Shown here: positions 43,643 to 52,884 of the stretch, one piece after another | Position numbering within the stretch: position 1 is the first letter of the stretch | Layout of the letters: the number at the start of each line of letters is the position of its first letter | Source of the DNA: Streptomyces sp. Edi2 | GTDB lineage: Bacteria; Actinomycetota; Actinomycetes; Streptomycetales; Streptomycetaceae | Assembly: GCF_040253635.1 (NCBI RefSeq) | Contig: NZ_JBEJGX010000003.1 | Span: 5,729,501-5,793,500, forward strand | Reading direction: 5' to 3' | Length of the DNA stretch: 64,000 nt | Made by a program: the position numbers and the translations under genes | Notes under the pieces: generated by a model | Database searches by the model: none | What the model was told of the DNA's origin: nothing | What the model saw: the letters and a program-made list of their open reading frames with translations, nothing else

Positions 43643-45232
43643 TCAGAGCGGAATGTTGCCGTGCTTCTTCGGCGGCAGCGCCTCGCGCTTGTTGCGCAGC
43701 GTGCGCAGCCCGCGCACGATGTGCCGGCGCGTCTCGGACGGCATGATCACCGCGTCGATGTAGCCGCGCTCGGCCGCGACATACGGGTTGAGCAGGGCGT
43801 CCTCGTACTCCTGGATCAGCTCCTGGCGCCGCTCGTCCTGCGCGGCCTGGTCCTCGATCGAGGCCAGCGTGCGGCGGTGCAGGATGTTGACCGCGCCCTG
43901 GGCGCCCATGACGGCGATCTGCGCGGTCGGCCAGGCCAGGTTGAGGTCCGCCCCCAGGTGCTTGGAGCCCATGACGTCGTACGCGCCGCCGAACGCCTTG
44001 CGCGTGATGACCGTGATCAGCGGGACCGTCGCCTCCGCGTAGGCATAGATCAGCTTGGCGCCGCGCCGGATGATCCCGTCCCACTCCTGGTCGGTGCCGG
44101 GCAGGAAGCCGGGCACGTCCACGAAGGTGATTACCGGAACGTTGAACGCGTCGCAGGTCCGCACGAACCGCGCGGCCTTCTCCGAGGCCTTGATGTCCAG
44201 GATGCCCGCGAACTGCATCGGCTGGTTGGCGACCACACCGACCGCATGGCCCTCGACCCGCCCGAAGCCGGTCAGGATGTTCGGCGCGAACAGCGCCTGG
44301 GTCTCCAGGAACTCGTTGTCATCCAGGACATGCTCGATCGCGACATGCATGTCGTACGGCTGATTGGCCGAATCCGGGATCAGGACGTCCAGCTCGCGGT
44401 CCGTGTCCGAGGTCTCCAGGTCCGCCTCCTCCGGGAAGGCCGGCGCCTCGGAGAGGTTGTTGGACGGCAGGTAGGACAGCAGGCCCTTGACGTACTCGAT
44501 GGCGTCCTTCTCGTCCCCCGCCATGTGGTGCGCCACACCGGAGGTGGTGTTGTGCGTACGGGCGCCGCCCAGCTCCTCGAAGCCGACGTCCTCACCGGTC
44601 ACCGTCTTGATGACGTCCGGACCGGTGATGAACATGTGCGAGGTCTGGTCCACCATGACCGTGAAGTCGGTGATGGCGGGGGAGTAGACCGCGCCGCCCG
44701 CACACGGGCCGACGATCAGGCTGATCTGCGGGATCACACCGGAAGCATGGGTGTTGCGGCGGAAGATCTCGCCGTACATGCCCAGCGAGGCCACGCCTTC
44801 CTGGATGCGCGCGCCGCCGGAGTCGTTGATGCCGATGACCGGGCAGCCGGTCTTGAGCGCGAAGTCCATCACCTTGACGATCTTCTCGCCGAAGACCTCG
44901 CCCAGCGCCCCGCCGAAGACCGTGAAGTCCTGGGAGAAGACGGCCACCGGGCGGCCGTCGACCGTGCCGTAGCCGGACACCACACCGTCGCCGTAGGGGC
45001 GGGTCTGGTCCAGCCCGAAATTGGTCGACCGGTGCCGCGCGAACTCGTCCAGCTCGACGAACGAGCCCTCGTCCAGCAGCAGATCGATGCGCTCACGCGC
45101 CGTCAACTTTCCCTTTGCGTGCTGCTTTTCCACCGCACGGGCGGAACCGGCATGCGTGGCCTCTTCGACCCGCCGCTGCAGGTCCGCCAGTTTGCCCGCG
45201 GTGGTGTGGATGTTTGCTTCCGGCTCGGACAT
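43643..45232 (-). CDS. pccB: Propionyl-CoA carboxylase beta (carboxyltransferase) subunit
   Basis: 529 residues with the full crotonase-type carboxyltransferase tandem domains. Landmarks: [21 protein letters not shown], the oxyanion loop [39 protein letters not shown] and [19 protein letters not shown]. It makes methylmalonyl-CoA from propionyl-CoA together with AccA2/AccA1 and PccE, supplying polyketide extender units. AGGAGC precedes the ATG. Divergent from birA. Confidence 0.96.
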   Translation of the reverse strand: MSEPEANIHTTAGKLADLQRRVEEATHAGSARAVEKQHAKGKLTARERIDLLLDEGSFVELDEFARHRSTNFGLDQTRPYGDGVVSGYGTVDGRPVAVFSQDFTVFGGALGEVFGEKIVKVMDFALKTGCPVIGINDSGGARIQEGVASLGMYGEIFRRNTHASGVIPQISLIVGPCAGGAVYSPAITDFTVMVDQTSHMFITGPDVIKTVTGEDVGFEELGGARTHNTTSGVAHHMAGDEKDAIEYVKGLLSYLPSNNLSEAPAFPEEADLETSDTDRELDVLIPDSANQPYDMHVAIEHVLDDNEFLETQALFAPNILTGFGRVEGHAVGVVANQPMQFAGILDIKASEKAARFVRTCDAFNVPVITFVDVPGFLPGTDQEWDGIIRRGAKLIYAYAEATVPLITVITRKAFGGAYDVMGSKHLGADLNLAWPTAQIAVMGAQGAVNILHRRTLASIEDQAAQDERRQELIQEYEDALLNPYVAAERGYIDAVIMPSETRRHIVRGLRTLRNKREALPPKKHGNIPL

Positions 45233-45295
45233 CGGGATGCGGCTCCTGCTCGTCCTGGACTGGTGCTCGTACTGAGGGTGGTACGGGATTGGCTA

Positions 45296-45357
45296 CCGAT
45301 CCGTAGCGTATCGGCGGGACTGCTCAGCGGCACTGCGTCGTTGACCACACCTAGGCT
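45296..45357. promoter_or_regulatory. pccB-birA divergent promoter region
   Basis: TAGGCT (45352-45357) lies six bases before the birA ATG and suggests a leaderless transcript. CCGAT (45296-45300) and ATCGG (45310-45314) form an interrupted palindrome that may control pccB or both genes. Confidence 0.5.
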
Positions 45358-45363
45358 GGCCCC

Positions 45364-46266
45364 ATGACGTCTCAACCACCGGAAAACCGGGACAAAGATG
45401 CCGGTCGCTGGAGCGATCTGGGCCGCCCTCCGCTGAACGCCACGGCGTTGCGCCGCGCCCTCGTACGGCCCGACTCGCTCTGGACCGCCCTGGACGTCGT
45501 CTCCGCCACCGGCTCCACCAATACCGACCTGGCGGCCCGCGCGGCACAAGGGGAGGCAGAGGGCGCCGTCCTCATCGCGGAGGAGCAGTCGGCCGGCCGC
45601 GGCCGCCTCGACCGCACCTGGTCGGCGCCCCCGCGCTCGGGCCTCTTCCTCTCCGTCTACCTCATCCCCCAAGTCCCCGTGGCGCGCTGGGGCTGGCTCC
45701 CCCTGCTCACCGGAGTCGCCACCGCCGCCGCCCTCTCCCGGACGGCCGGCGTCGACACGGCCCTCAAGTGGCCCAACGACCTGCTGGTAACTTCCGCGGA
45801 CTCCGACGCCCTGCGTCCCGGGGGCACCCTCACGGAACGCAAGGTGGGCGGCATCCTCGCCGAACGCGCCGGCCCCGGCGTCGTCATCGGCATCGGCCTC
45901 AACGTCTCCCTCACCGCCGCCGAACTCCCGGTGCCCGCCGCGGGCTCACTGACCCTGGCCGGCGCCAGTACCACCGACCGTGACCCGCTGCTGCGCGCCG
46001 TACTCCGCTCCCTGGAGCACTGGTACACCCAGTGGCAGTCCGCCGACGGCGACCCCGCCACCAGCGGCCTCCACGAGGCCTACGCCGCAGGCTGCGCCAC
46101 CCTCGGCCGCTCCGTACGCGCCGAGCTCCCCGGCGACACCGCCATCACCGGCGAGGCCGTAGCCATCGACGCCGACGGCCGCCTGGTACTGGCCACCGCA
46201 AACGGCGTACAGCAGCCGGTGGGCGCAGGGGACATCGTCCATTTGCGCCCGGCTACGGAGGCGTAG
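45364..46266 (+). CDS. birA: Biotin-[acetyl-CoA-carboxylase] ligase
   Basis: 300 residues. GRGRLDRTW (78-86) is the biotinyl-5'-AMP loop, KWPNDL and GGILAER (near 137-170) the biotin-binding and catalytic Lys regions, and GIGLNV follows. There is no N-terminal HTH, so it is a ligase without repressor function. It would biotinylate Lys554 of AccA2. Confidence 0.93.
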   Translation: MTSQPPENRDKDAGRWSDLGRPPLNATALRRALVRPDSLWTALDVVSATGSTNTDLAARAAQGEAEGAVLIAEEQSAGRGRLDRTWSAPPRSGLFLSVYLIPQVPVARWGWLPLLTGVATAAALSRTAGVDTALKWPNDLLVTSADSDALRPGGTLTERKVGGILAERAGPGVVIGIGLNVSLTAAELPVPAAGSLTLAGASTTDRDPLLRAVLRSLEHWYTQWQSADGDPATSGLHEAYAAGCATLGRSVRAELPGDTAITGEAVAIDADGRLVLATANGVQQPVGAGDIVHLRPATEA

Positions 46267-46320
46267 CGGCAGATCGGGCGGGGCGCCCACCGGGGGCTGT
46301 ATGAGTGACGGCTACCGGGG

Positions 46321-46754
46321 CGGCCGCCGTTGTTCGTCTCCGTGACGGCACCGGGGGCGGCGGGACGGCCGCCGACGGAGTGGGGTGGGCCGCCCGGCGG
46401 CGCCCGTGTCAGTGACGGCAACGGGTACGGCGGGACGGCCGCCGACGGAGTCGGGTGGGACACCCGCGACGCCTGTGTCAGTGACGGCAACGGGTACGGG
46501 GGACGGCCGCCGACGCCCATGTCGGTTGTCTGTGACGGCAATGGGTACGGCGGGAGGGCCGCCGACGACGTAGGCCGGAGGGGATGCCCGGTGCCCCGCC
46601 CGCAGGACCGGAGCGAACGCCGGGGCACTCTATGCCACGTACCAGGGCCGCCCGCGCCGTGGGGGCACCTCCCGGCCGAAGGCTGGGGGAGGGGTACCGG
46701 GCGTCCCCTCCGGCCCCCCACCCACGGCGGATACGCGCGACACCGGCCCCCACC
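46321..46754 (+). repeat. Left arm of a long inverted repeat
   Basis: 434 bp nearly identical, in reverse complement, to 49261-49624. The outer half consists of units beginning GTGACGGCAACGGGTACGG (starts at 46342, 46412, 46481 and 46532); the inner half carries the dispersed hairpin repeat (46660-46692). It has one more 69-bp unit than the right arm. Confidence 0.88.
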
Positions 46755-46955
46755 ACCCGCTGAACAGCACTGAACCGCACCGAACCACACCCCCCGCCGC
46801 GCCGACCCACCCCCACCACTTCCTTGTCCATAGCCAACATGTGAGAGTGAGCCAGAGCACACCTGCCGTATCGTTGAGGCGGTCCGCCAGGGAGCGGACC
46901 ACCGGCGAGCAGTGATCGGAAGGGCAGTGCGCAGGGATCGGACAGGGAGCGGCCG

Positions 46956-48161
46956 GTGACCGCCGACGACTCGGGCGCCACCCCGCGCGACATGGACACC
47001 GAGGACGACGCCGTGCGCGACGTCCCCGTCGACGATCCCGCACGCGGCTGGGGCGACACCGCCACCGGCAGGGGCGAGACCACCGCCAACGGCGACGAGA
47101 ACAACATCGCCGTCCGCCTCGAACATCTCATCCTCGGCGCCGACCGCCGCTACACACCGTTCCAGGCGGCCCGCGCCGCCGGCGTCTCCATGGACCTCGC
47201 GGCCCGCTTCTGGCGGGCCATGGGCTTCGCCGACATCGGCCAGGTCAAGGCCCTCACCGAGGCCGATGTGCTGGCCCTGCGCCGGCTCGCCGGCCTCGTC
47301 GAGGCCGGCCTGCTGAGCGAGGCCATGGCCGTACAGGTCGCCCGCTCCACGGGCCAGACCACCGCCCGTCTCGCCGACTGGCAGATCGACTCCTTCCTGG
47401 AGGGCCTGACCGAGCCGCAGGACTCCGGCCTGACCCGGACGGAGATCACCTACCCGCTGGTCGAGCTGCTGCTCCCCGAGCTGGAGGAGTTCCTGGTCTA
47501 CGTCTGGCGCCGCCAGCTCGCCGCCGCCACCGGCCGCGTCGTCCGGGCCCAGGACGACGCGGAAATGGTCGACCGCCGCCTCGCCGTCGGCTTCGCCGAC
47601 CTGGTCGGTTTCACCCGTCTGACCCGCCGCCTGGAGGAGGAGGAGCTGGGCGAGCTGGTGGAGGCGTTCGAGACGACCTGCTCCGACCTGGTGGCCGCGC
47701 ATGGCGGCCGGCTCATCAAGACCCTCGGCGACGAGGTCCTTTTCTCCGCCGACGACGCGGGTATCGCCGCCGAGATCGGGCTCCGGCTGATCGAGACGAT
47801 GACCAATGACGAGACGATGCCTGAGCTGCGGGTCGGCATCGCTTTCGGCACCGTCACGACCCGGATGGGCGATGTCTTCGGTACGACGGTCAACCTCGCC
47901 AGCCGCCTCACCTCGATAGCGCCGAAGGACACCGTGCTGGTGGACGAGGCGTTCGCCGAGGAACTGGGCCGTATCGGTGACGCGCCGGTCTCCGAGGCCG
48001 ACGCCGCGGCCGCGGAGAAGGCGGCCGCGGAGGGCACCGGCGCCCCGCCGCCGTCGTACCGCTTCGCCCTCCAGCCGATGTGGCAGCGACCGGTGCGAGG
48101 CCTGGGTGTGGTCGAACCCTGGCTGCTGAGCCGCCGCCCAGTTCAGGGCACCGGCGACTGA
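46956..48161 (+). CDS. cya: Adenylate cyclase (class III)
   Basis: 401 residues from GTG 46956 (GGGAGC upstream). An acidic N-terminus leads to a helical sensory part (RLEHLILGADRRYTPFQAARAAGVSMDLAARFWRAMGF) and a class III catalytic domain: VGFADLVGFTRLTR (metal Asp), LIKTLGDEVLFSADD, VGIAFGTVTTRMGDVFGTTVNLASRL (transition-state Asn/Arg). In S. coelicolor the single Cya makes cAMP for germination and development through Crp. No membrane segment. Located between the inverted repeats. Confidence 0.93.
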   Translation: MTADDSGATPRDMDTEDDAVRDVPVDDPARGWGDTATGRGETTANGDENNIAVRLEHLILGADRRYTPFQAARAAGVSMDLAARFWRAMGFADIGQVKALTEADVLALRRLAGLVEAGLLSEAMAVQVARSTGQTTARLADWQIDSFLEGLTEPQDSGLTRTEITYPLVELLLPELEEFLVYVWRRQLAAATGRVVRAQDDAEMVDRRLAVGFADLVGFTRLTRRLEEEELGELVEAFETTCSDLVAAHGGRLIKTLGDEVLFSADDAGIAAEIGLRLIETMTNDETMPELRVGIAFGTVTTRMGDVFGTTVNLASRLTSIAPKDTVLVDEAFAEELGRIGDAPVSEADAAAAEKAAAEGTGAPPPSYRFALQPMWQRPVRGLGVVEPWLLSRRPVQGTGD

Positions 48162-48167
48162 GCCGCA

Positions 48168-48236
48168 GGCTCGGCCTCAGGCCCAGCCCCAGGCCCAGCC
48201 TCAGGCCCAGCCCCAGCCCCAGCCCCAACCCAGAGA
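48168..48236. repeat. CAGGCCCAGCC-type tandem repeat
   Basis: About six copies of a degenerate 6-12-bp unit (CAGGCCCAGCCC/CAGCCC) directly after the cya stop. Confidence 0.7.
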
Positions 48237-48334
48237 GCCCTCCGGCCCGAGCCGCCGTCCCGTCCCTGTCCCCCAGGCCACCCACCTGGCATGATCCCCA
48301 CGTCAGGTCAACGCCCGTTAACAGGGAGGGTTGC

Positions 48335-49156
48335 ATGGAACGGCAGGGGCAACGGCAACAATTCGGCGCGGACGGCTGGGTGGCCGTCGAGCGCCACGGC
48401 CACAACGGCCACGTGGCGGAGCTGATCATGGACCGCCCGAAGGCCATGAACGCCGTCTCGACGGCCATGGCCGACAGCTTGGCGCAGGCCTGCGCCGAGC
48501 TGGCCGCGGACCGCTCCGTACGGGCGGTGGTCCTCAGCTCCACCCACGAGCGGGCGTTCTGCGTGGGCGCGGACCTCAAGGAGCGCAACTCCTTCACGGA
48601 CGCGGACCTGATGCGCCAGCGTCCGCACACCCGCGCCGCGTACACCGGCGTACTGGAGCTGCCGATGCCCACCATCGCGGCGGTGCACGGCTTCGCGCTC
48701 GGCGGCGGCTTCGAGCTGGCGCTCGCCTGCGATCTGATCGTCGCGGACGGTACGGCGGAGGTGGGGCTGCCGGAGGTGTCGGTGGGCGTCATCCCCGGCG
48801 GTGGGGGCACCCAGCTGCTGCCGCGCCGGGTGGGTGCGGCGCGGGCCGCCGAGCTGGTTTTCACCGCGCGGCGGGTACGGGCGGCCGAGGCCGCGGAGCT
48901 GGGCCTGGTGGACCGGCTGGTCGCGGACGGGCAGGACCGGGCCGGGGCGCTGGAGCTGGCGGCCACGATCGCGCGTCATTCGCCGGTCGGGCTGCGTGCC
49001 GCCAAGCGTGCGATGCGTCTCGGGCACGGGCTGGATCTGCGGGCCGGTCTGGAGGTGGAGGACGGCGCCTGGCGCAGTGTGGCCTTCTCCGGGGATCGGG
49101 CGGAGGGTGTGGCGGCCTTCAACGAGAAGCGTGAACCGGAGTGGCCTGGGGAGTGA
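48335..49156 (+). CDS. Enoyl-CoA hydratase/isomerase-family protein
   Basis: 273 residues from ATG 48335 (AGGGAGGG upstream). Crotonase fold: VAELIMDRPKAMNAVS, AFCVGADLKERNSF (oxyanion), AAVHGFALGGGFELALACDLIVA with the catalytic Glu regions GLPEVSVGVIPGGGGTQLLPR. Substrate unknown. Same strand as cya, 173 bases away, both inside the inverted repeats. A promoter patch (TTGACC... on the opposite sense near 48300) lies in the gap. Confidence 0.9.
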   Translation: MERQGQRQQFGADGWVAVERHGHNGHVAELIMDRPKAMNAVSTAMADSLAQACAELAADRSVRAVVLSSTHERAFCVGADLKERNSFTDADLMRQRPHTRAAYTGVLELPMPTIAAVHGFALGGGFELALACDLIVADGTAEVGLPEVSVGVIPGGGGTQLLPRRVGAARAAELVFTARRVRAAEAAELGLVDRLVADGQDRAGALELAATIARHSPVGLRAAKRAMRLGHGLDLRAGLEVEDGAWRSVAFSGDRAEGVAAFNEKREPEWPGE

Positions 49157-49182
49157 CGTTGGCCGGTGGGGGCTGCCGTTGC

Positions 49183-49303
49183 GCGTCTCCGCCGTGGGTG
49201 GGGGCCGGCGTCGGGCGTCTCCGCCGTGGGTGGGGGCCGGCGTCGGGCGTCTCCGCCGTGGGTGGGGGCCGGTGTCGCGCGTCTCCGCCGTGGGTGGGGG
49301 GCC
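49183..49303 (+). repeat. 32-bp tandem repeat, nearly four copies
   Basis: GCGTCTCCGCCGTGGGTGGG begins at 49183, 49215, 49247 and 49279. One copy lies in the right inverted-repeat arm; the left arm holds a single copy (about 46719-46738). Confidence 0.85.
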
Positions 49304-49624
49304 GGAGGGGATGCCCGGTACCCCTCCCCCAGCCTTCGGCCGGGAGGTGCCCCCACGGCGCGGGCGGCCCTGGTACGTGGCATAGAGTGCCCCGGCGTTC
49401 GCTCCGGTCCTGCGGGCGGGGCACCGGGCATCCCCTCCGGCCTATGTCGTCGGCGGCTGTCCCGCCGTACCCATTGCCGTCACAGACAACCGACATGGGC
49501 GTTGGCGGCCGTCCCCCGTACCCGTTGCCGTCACTGACACGGGCGTCGCAGGTTTCCCGGCCAACTCCGTCGGCGGCCGTCCCACCGTCCCCGTTGCCGT
49601 CACCGAGACGAACAACGGCGGCCG
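49261..49624 (-). repeat. Right arm of a long inverted repeat
   Basis: Reverse complement of 46321-46754 with few mismatches but one 69-70-bp internal unit fewer. Contains the dispersed hairpin repeat at 49323-49355. The two arms enclose about 2.5 kb with cya and the enoyl-CoA hydratase gene. Confidence 0.88.
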
Positions 49625-49776
49625 TCCCGTCCCGCCCCTGGGCCAGGAGCGACCCGAGGAGCCAAGCGACGAGCGGCGCCGATAACGACGCGAATAACGC
49701 CTAGGTGTCAATCACCTACGGAAAGGGGCGAAAGGGGTTAAACATTCCTACGCTGTAATAACGGAGCGTGCTCACG

Positions 49777-51033
49777 GTGACGGAATGCGAGGATCCGGTG
49801 ACGGGCGAGGGCGATGCGAGGCTGCGGGCCGTGGTGGAGCTGGCGCAGGCGATGGCGGCCGCGCATACACCGCGCGACTCGGCGCACGCCGCGGCGCAGG
49901 GAGTGCGCCAGGCCCTGGGGGGATCCTTCGCGGCCATCTCGAAGTGGGAGCGCGAGCTGGGCAAGCTGCGCGTGCTGGTCAACGTAGGCGAACTCGCCGC
50001 CGACGAGGAGGAGTTCCCGGACGACGAGAGCTACCCCGTCCATGAATTCCCGGAGATCGTCGGCTTCCTGCACGAGCAGTGGGCGGGCGGTGGCGAGCCC
50101 AGTGCCTGGGTGGAGACCGCTGAGGAGCCGCACGACGGCCCGGTGCCCGCGGCCGCGGCGCAGTGGCGGGGCGGGGACGGAGGCGGGGGTGGAAACGGGA
50201 GTAGCGGTAGAAGCGGGGTCAGGGACGGGGTCGGCGGCGCCAACCCGCAGCGGGTGGCCGCGCTGCGCCGTCGCGGACGGGGTTGCTGCGTGGTCGCGCC
50301 GATCGTGCTGCACGGCCGGGCGTGGGGCGAGCTGTATGTCGCGCGGCGGACGGGCGAGCCGGTCTTCGGCCGGCCGGACGCCGACTTCGCGAGTGTGCTC
50401 GCCGCGGTGACGGCCGCCGGGATCGCCCAGACCGAGCGGCTGGCGGAGGTCCGCCGGCTGGCCTTCACGGACTCCCTGACCGGCCTCGCCAACCGTCGTG
50501 CCGTCGATATGCGGCTGGACGAGGCGCTGGAGCTGCACCGCAGGGACGAGGTGGTGGTCAGCCTGGTGGTGTGTGACCTCAACGGGCTGAAGCGGGTGAA
50601 CGACTCGCGCGGCCATGCGGTCGGGGACCGCTTGCTGGAGCGCTTCGGGTCGGTGCTGTCCCTGTGCGGGGCGATGCTGCCGGGCATGCTGGCCGCCCGG
50701 CTCGGCGGCGATGAGTTCTGCCTGCTCGCGGTGGGCCCGCCGGCCGACGAGGTGGTCAAGGTGGCCGGTGAACTGTGCGACCGGGCGGGGGAGTTGGACC
50801 TCGGTGAAGGGGTGGCGGTCGGAGTCGCCTCGACCGGCGACCCGATCGGGCCGGTGCGCAGCGCCCGCCGGCTCTTCCGGCTCGCGGACGCCGCGCAGTA
50901 CAAGGCCAAGGCGGCGCGGTCGGGTGAGCCGGTGGTCGCCGGGCGGCACGGCGGCAAGGATGACCCCGTCGTCCGGCTCGCGGACGCCCCGGACCGGCGG
51001 TCGGGGCCGGAGCGCCGCCGCTTCCGGAGGTGA
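49777..51033 (+). CDS. GGDEF-domain diguanylate cyclase with N-terminal GAF-like domain
   Basis: 418 residues from GTG 49777; GGAG lies about nine bases upstream (GTG 49768 is too close to it). The N-terminal half is GAF-like (LAQAMAAAHTPRDSAHAAAQGVRQALGG, then CCVVAPIVLHGRAWGELYVARR) with a Gly/Ser-rich linker; the GGDEF domain has DSLTGLANRRAVD and an intact GGDEF (310-314). No EAL domain and no RxxD I-site directly before GGDEF. It would synthesise c-di-GMP, the brake on Streptomyces development through BldD. Confidence 0.9.
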   Translation: MTECEDPVTGEGDARLRAVVELAQAMAAAHTPRDSAHAAAQGVRQALGGSFAAISKWERELGKLRVLVNVGELAADEEEFPDDESYPVHEFPEIVGFLHEQWAGGGEPSAWVETAEEPHDGPVPAAAAQWRGGDGGGGGNGSSGRSGVRDGVGGANPQRVAALRRRGRGCCVVAPIVLHGRAWGELYVARRTGEPVFGRPDADFASVLAAVTAAGIAQTERLAEVRRLAFTDSLTGLANRRAVDMRLDEALELHRRDEVVVSLVVCDLNGLKRVNDSRGHAVGDRLLERFGSVLSLCGAMLPGMLAARLGGDEFCLLAVGPPADEVVKVAGELCDRAGELDLGEGVAVGVASTGDPIGPVRSARRLFRLADAAQYKAKAARSGEPVVAGRHGGKDDPVVRLADAPDRRSGPERRRFRR

Positions 51034-51119
51034 GTGCCATGTTCCGTGCCATGTTCCTTGCGCAGGCCCGGGTTCCTTGCCTACGCCCCGTAAGGGGTGA
51101 TCCCCAAACCTGGTGGTGA

Positions 51120-51144
51120 CATCCGGCGATTCAGTCTCTAGGGT
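51120..51144 (+). promoter_or_regulatory. hutH promoter
   Basis: TAGGGT (51139-51144) lies eight bases before the hutH ATG, so the mRNA is probably leaderless. GGGGTGATCCCC (about 51095-51106) upstream is a perfect inverted repeat. Confidence 0.5.
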
Positions 51145-51152
51145 GCCTGAAT

Positions 51153-52697
51153 ATGGATATGCACACTGTGGTGCTGGGAACCTCCGGCACGACCGCACAG
51201 GACGTCATCGCGGTGGCCCGCGGCGCGGCCCGGATCGAGCTGTCCGAGGAGGCCCTTGCGGCCGTTGCCACCTCCCGCGCCTTCATCGACGAACTCGCCG
51301 CCAAGCCCGACCCCGTCTACGGCGTCTCCACCGGCTTCGGGGCGCTCGCCGTACGGCACATCAGCCCCGAGCTGCGTGTGCAGCTCCAGCGCAACATCGT
51401 GCGCTCGCACGCGGCCGGCATGGGCCCGCGGGTCGAGCGTGAGGTCGTCCGCGCGCTGATGTTCCTGCGGCTGAAGACGCTCGCCTCCGGGCGCACCGGC
51501 GTCCGCCCGCTCGTCGTCGAGACCATGGCCGCCATACTCAACGCCGGCATCACGCCCGTCGTGCACGAATACGGCTCGCTCGGCTGCTCCGGTGACCTGG
51601 CGCCGCTGTCGCACTGTGCCCTGACGCTGATGGGCGAGGGCGATGCGGAGGGCCCCGACGGCGTCGTGCGGCCGGCCGGCGAGCTGCTGGCCGTGCACGG
51701 CATCGAGCCCGTCGAACTGCGCGAGAAGGAGGGGCTGGCCCTCCTCAACGGCACCGACGGCATGCTCGGCATGCTCGTGATGGCCTGCGCGGATCTCGCC
51801 CGGCTGTTCACCTCGGCGGACATCACCGCGGCCCTCTCCCTGGAGGCGCTGCTCGGCACGGACAAGGTCCTCGCGCCCGAGCTGCACGCCATCCGCCCGC
51901 ACCCCGGGCAGGCCGCCTCGGCGGGCAACATGTCCAAGGTGCTGGCGGGCTCGGGCTTCACCGGCCACCACCAGGACGACGCCCCGCGCGTCCAGGACGC
52001 CTACTCCATCCGCTGCGCCCCGCAGGTCGCCGGCGCCGGCCGGGACACCCTCGACCACGCCCGCCTGGTCGCCGACCGCGAGCTCGCCGCGGCCGTCGAC
52101 AACCCGGTGGTGCTGCCGGACGGACGGGTCGAGTCCAACGGCAACTTCCACGGCGCCCCGGTTGCCTACGTCCTGGACTTTCTGGCCATCGCCGCGGCCG
52201 ACCTCGGTTCGATCGCCGAGCGCCGTACGGACCGGCTGCTGGACAAGAACCGTTCGCACGGACTGCCCGCCTTCCTGGCCGGGGACCCGGGTGTCGACTC
52301 CGGGCTGATGATCGCCCAGTACACCCAGGCCGCCCTGGTCAGCGAGCTGAAGCGACTGGCCGCGCCCGCCTCGGTGGACTCCATCCCGTCCTCCGCCATG
52401 CAGGAGGACCATGTCTCGATGGGCTGGTCGGCGGCGCGCAAGCTGCGTACCGCGGTCGACAACCTGACCCGGATCGTCGCCGTCGAGCTCTACGCGGCGA
52501 CCCGCGCCATCGAGATGCGCGAGGGGCTGACGCCTGCCCCCGCCACCCGCGCCGTGCTGGACGCGGTGCGCGCGGCCGGTATCCAGGGCCCGGGCGGGGA
52601 CCGTTTCCTGGCGCCGGATCTGGAGGGCGCGTATGCGTTCGTGCGGGCCGGGAAGCTGGTGGCGGCCGTGGAGTCGGTCACGGGCGAGCTGGCGTAA
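51153..52697 (+). CDS. hutH: Histidine ammonia-lyase
   Basis: 514 residues. It deaminates histidine to urocanate through a self-formed MIO group. The active-site loop reads HEYGSLGCSGDLAPLSH, so MIO would form from Cys145-Ser146-Gly147 instead of the common Ala-Ser-Gly. YGVSTGFG holds the catalytic Tyr, and SIRCAPQVAGAGRDTLDHA and SNGNFHG follow. Other hut genes are not adjacent, as in other Streptomyces where hut genes are dispersed. Confidence 0.95.
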   Translation: MDMHTVVLGTSGTTAQDVIAVARGAARIELSEEALAAVATSRAFIDELAAKPDPVYGVSTGFGALAVRHISPELRVQLQRNIVRSHAAGMGPRVEREVVRALMFLRLKTLASGRTGVRPLVVETMAAILNAGITPVVHEYGSLGCSGDLAPLSHCALTLMGEGDAEGPDGVVRPAGELLAVHGIEPVELREKEGLALLNGTDGMLGMLVMACADLARLFTSADITAALSLEALLGTDKVLAPELHAIRPHPGQAASAGNMSKVLAGSGFTGHHQDDAPRVQDAYSIRCAPQVAGAGRDTLDHARLVADRELAAAVDNPVVLPDGRVESNGNFHGAPVAYVLDFLAIAAADLGSIAERRTDRLLDKNRSHGLPAFLAGDPGVDSGLMIAQYTQAALVSELKRLAAPASVDSIPSSAMQEDHVSMGWSAARKLRTAVDNLTRIVAVELYAATRAIEMREGLTPAPATRAVLDAVRAAGIQGPGGDRFLAPDLEGAYAFVRAGKLVAAVESVTGELA

Positions 52698-52884
52698 CGA
52701 CGGGGTCGGGGCCGGGGCCGGGGTGCCCCGCCGTCCTCCCCAGGGGTGGCGTCCCTAAGGGGTGTCTCCCTTACGGGGTCTCCCCGCGCTCCGTCTCTAA
52801 GGGGTCTCGCCGTGCTCCGCCCCTGGTAGGGGGTTCCCGCTCGCCGTCCCCAGGGGGTCTTCCCGATCTCCGGGGGGGGGAGGC
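52698..52884. repeat. Degenerate CTAAGGGGTCTC-type repeats between hutH and the surface protein gene
   Basis: CCTAAGGGGT/CTTACGGGGT/CTCTAAGGGGTC/CTGGTAGGGGGT motifs recur at about 25-40-base intervals, ending in an eight-G run near 52872. No gene seen; a terminator role is possible for the convergent genes. Confidence 0.55.

Noticed and set aside
46385..46573. Repeat-derived open frames in the inverted-repeat arms as small proteins
   Set aside because: Frames are products of the GTGACGG tandem units, lack ribosome-binding sites and appear on both strands of both arms.
49183..49303. 32-bp repeats as a CRISPR array
   Set aside because: Copies are directly adjacent with no unique spacers and no cas genes are nearby.
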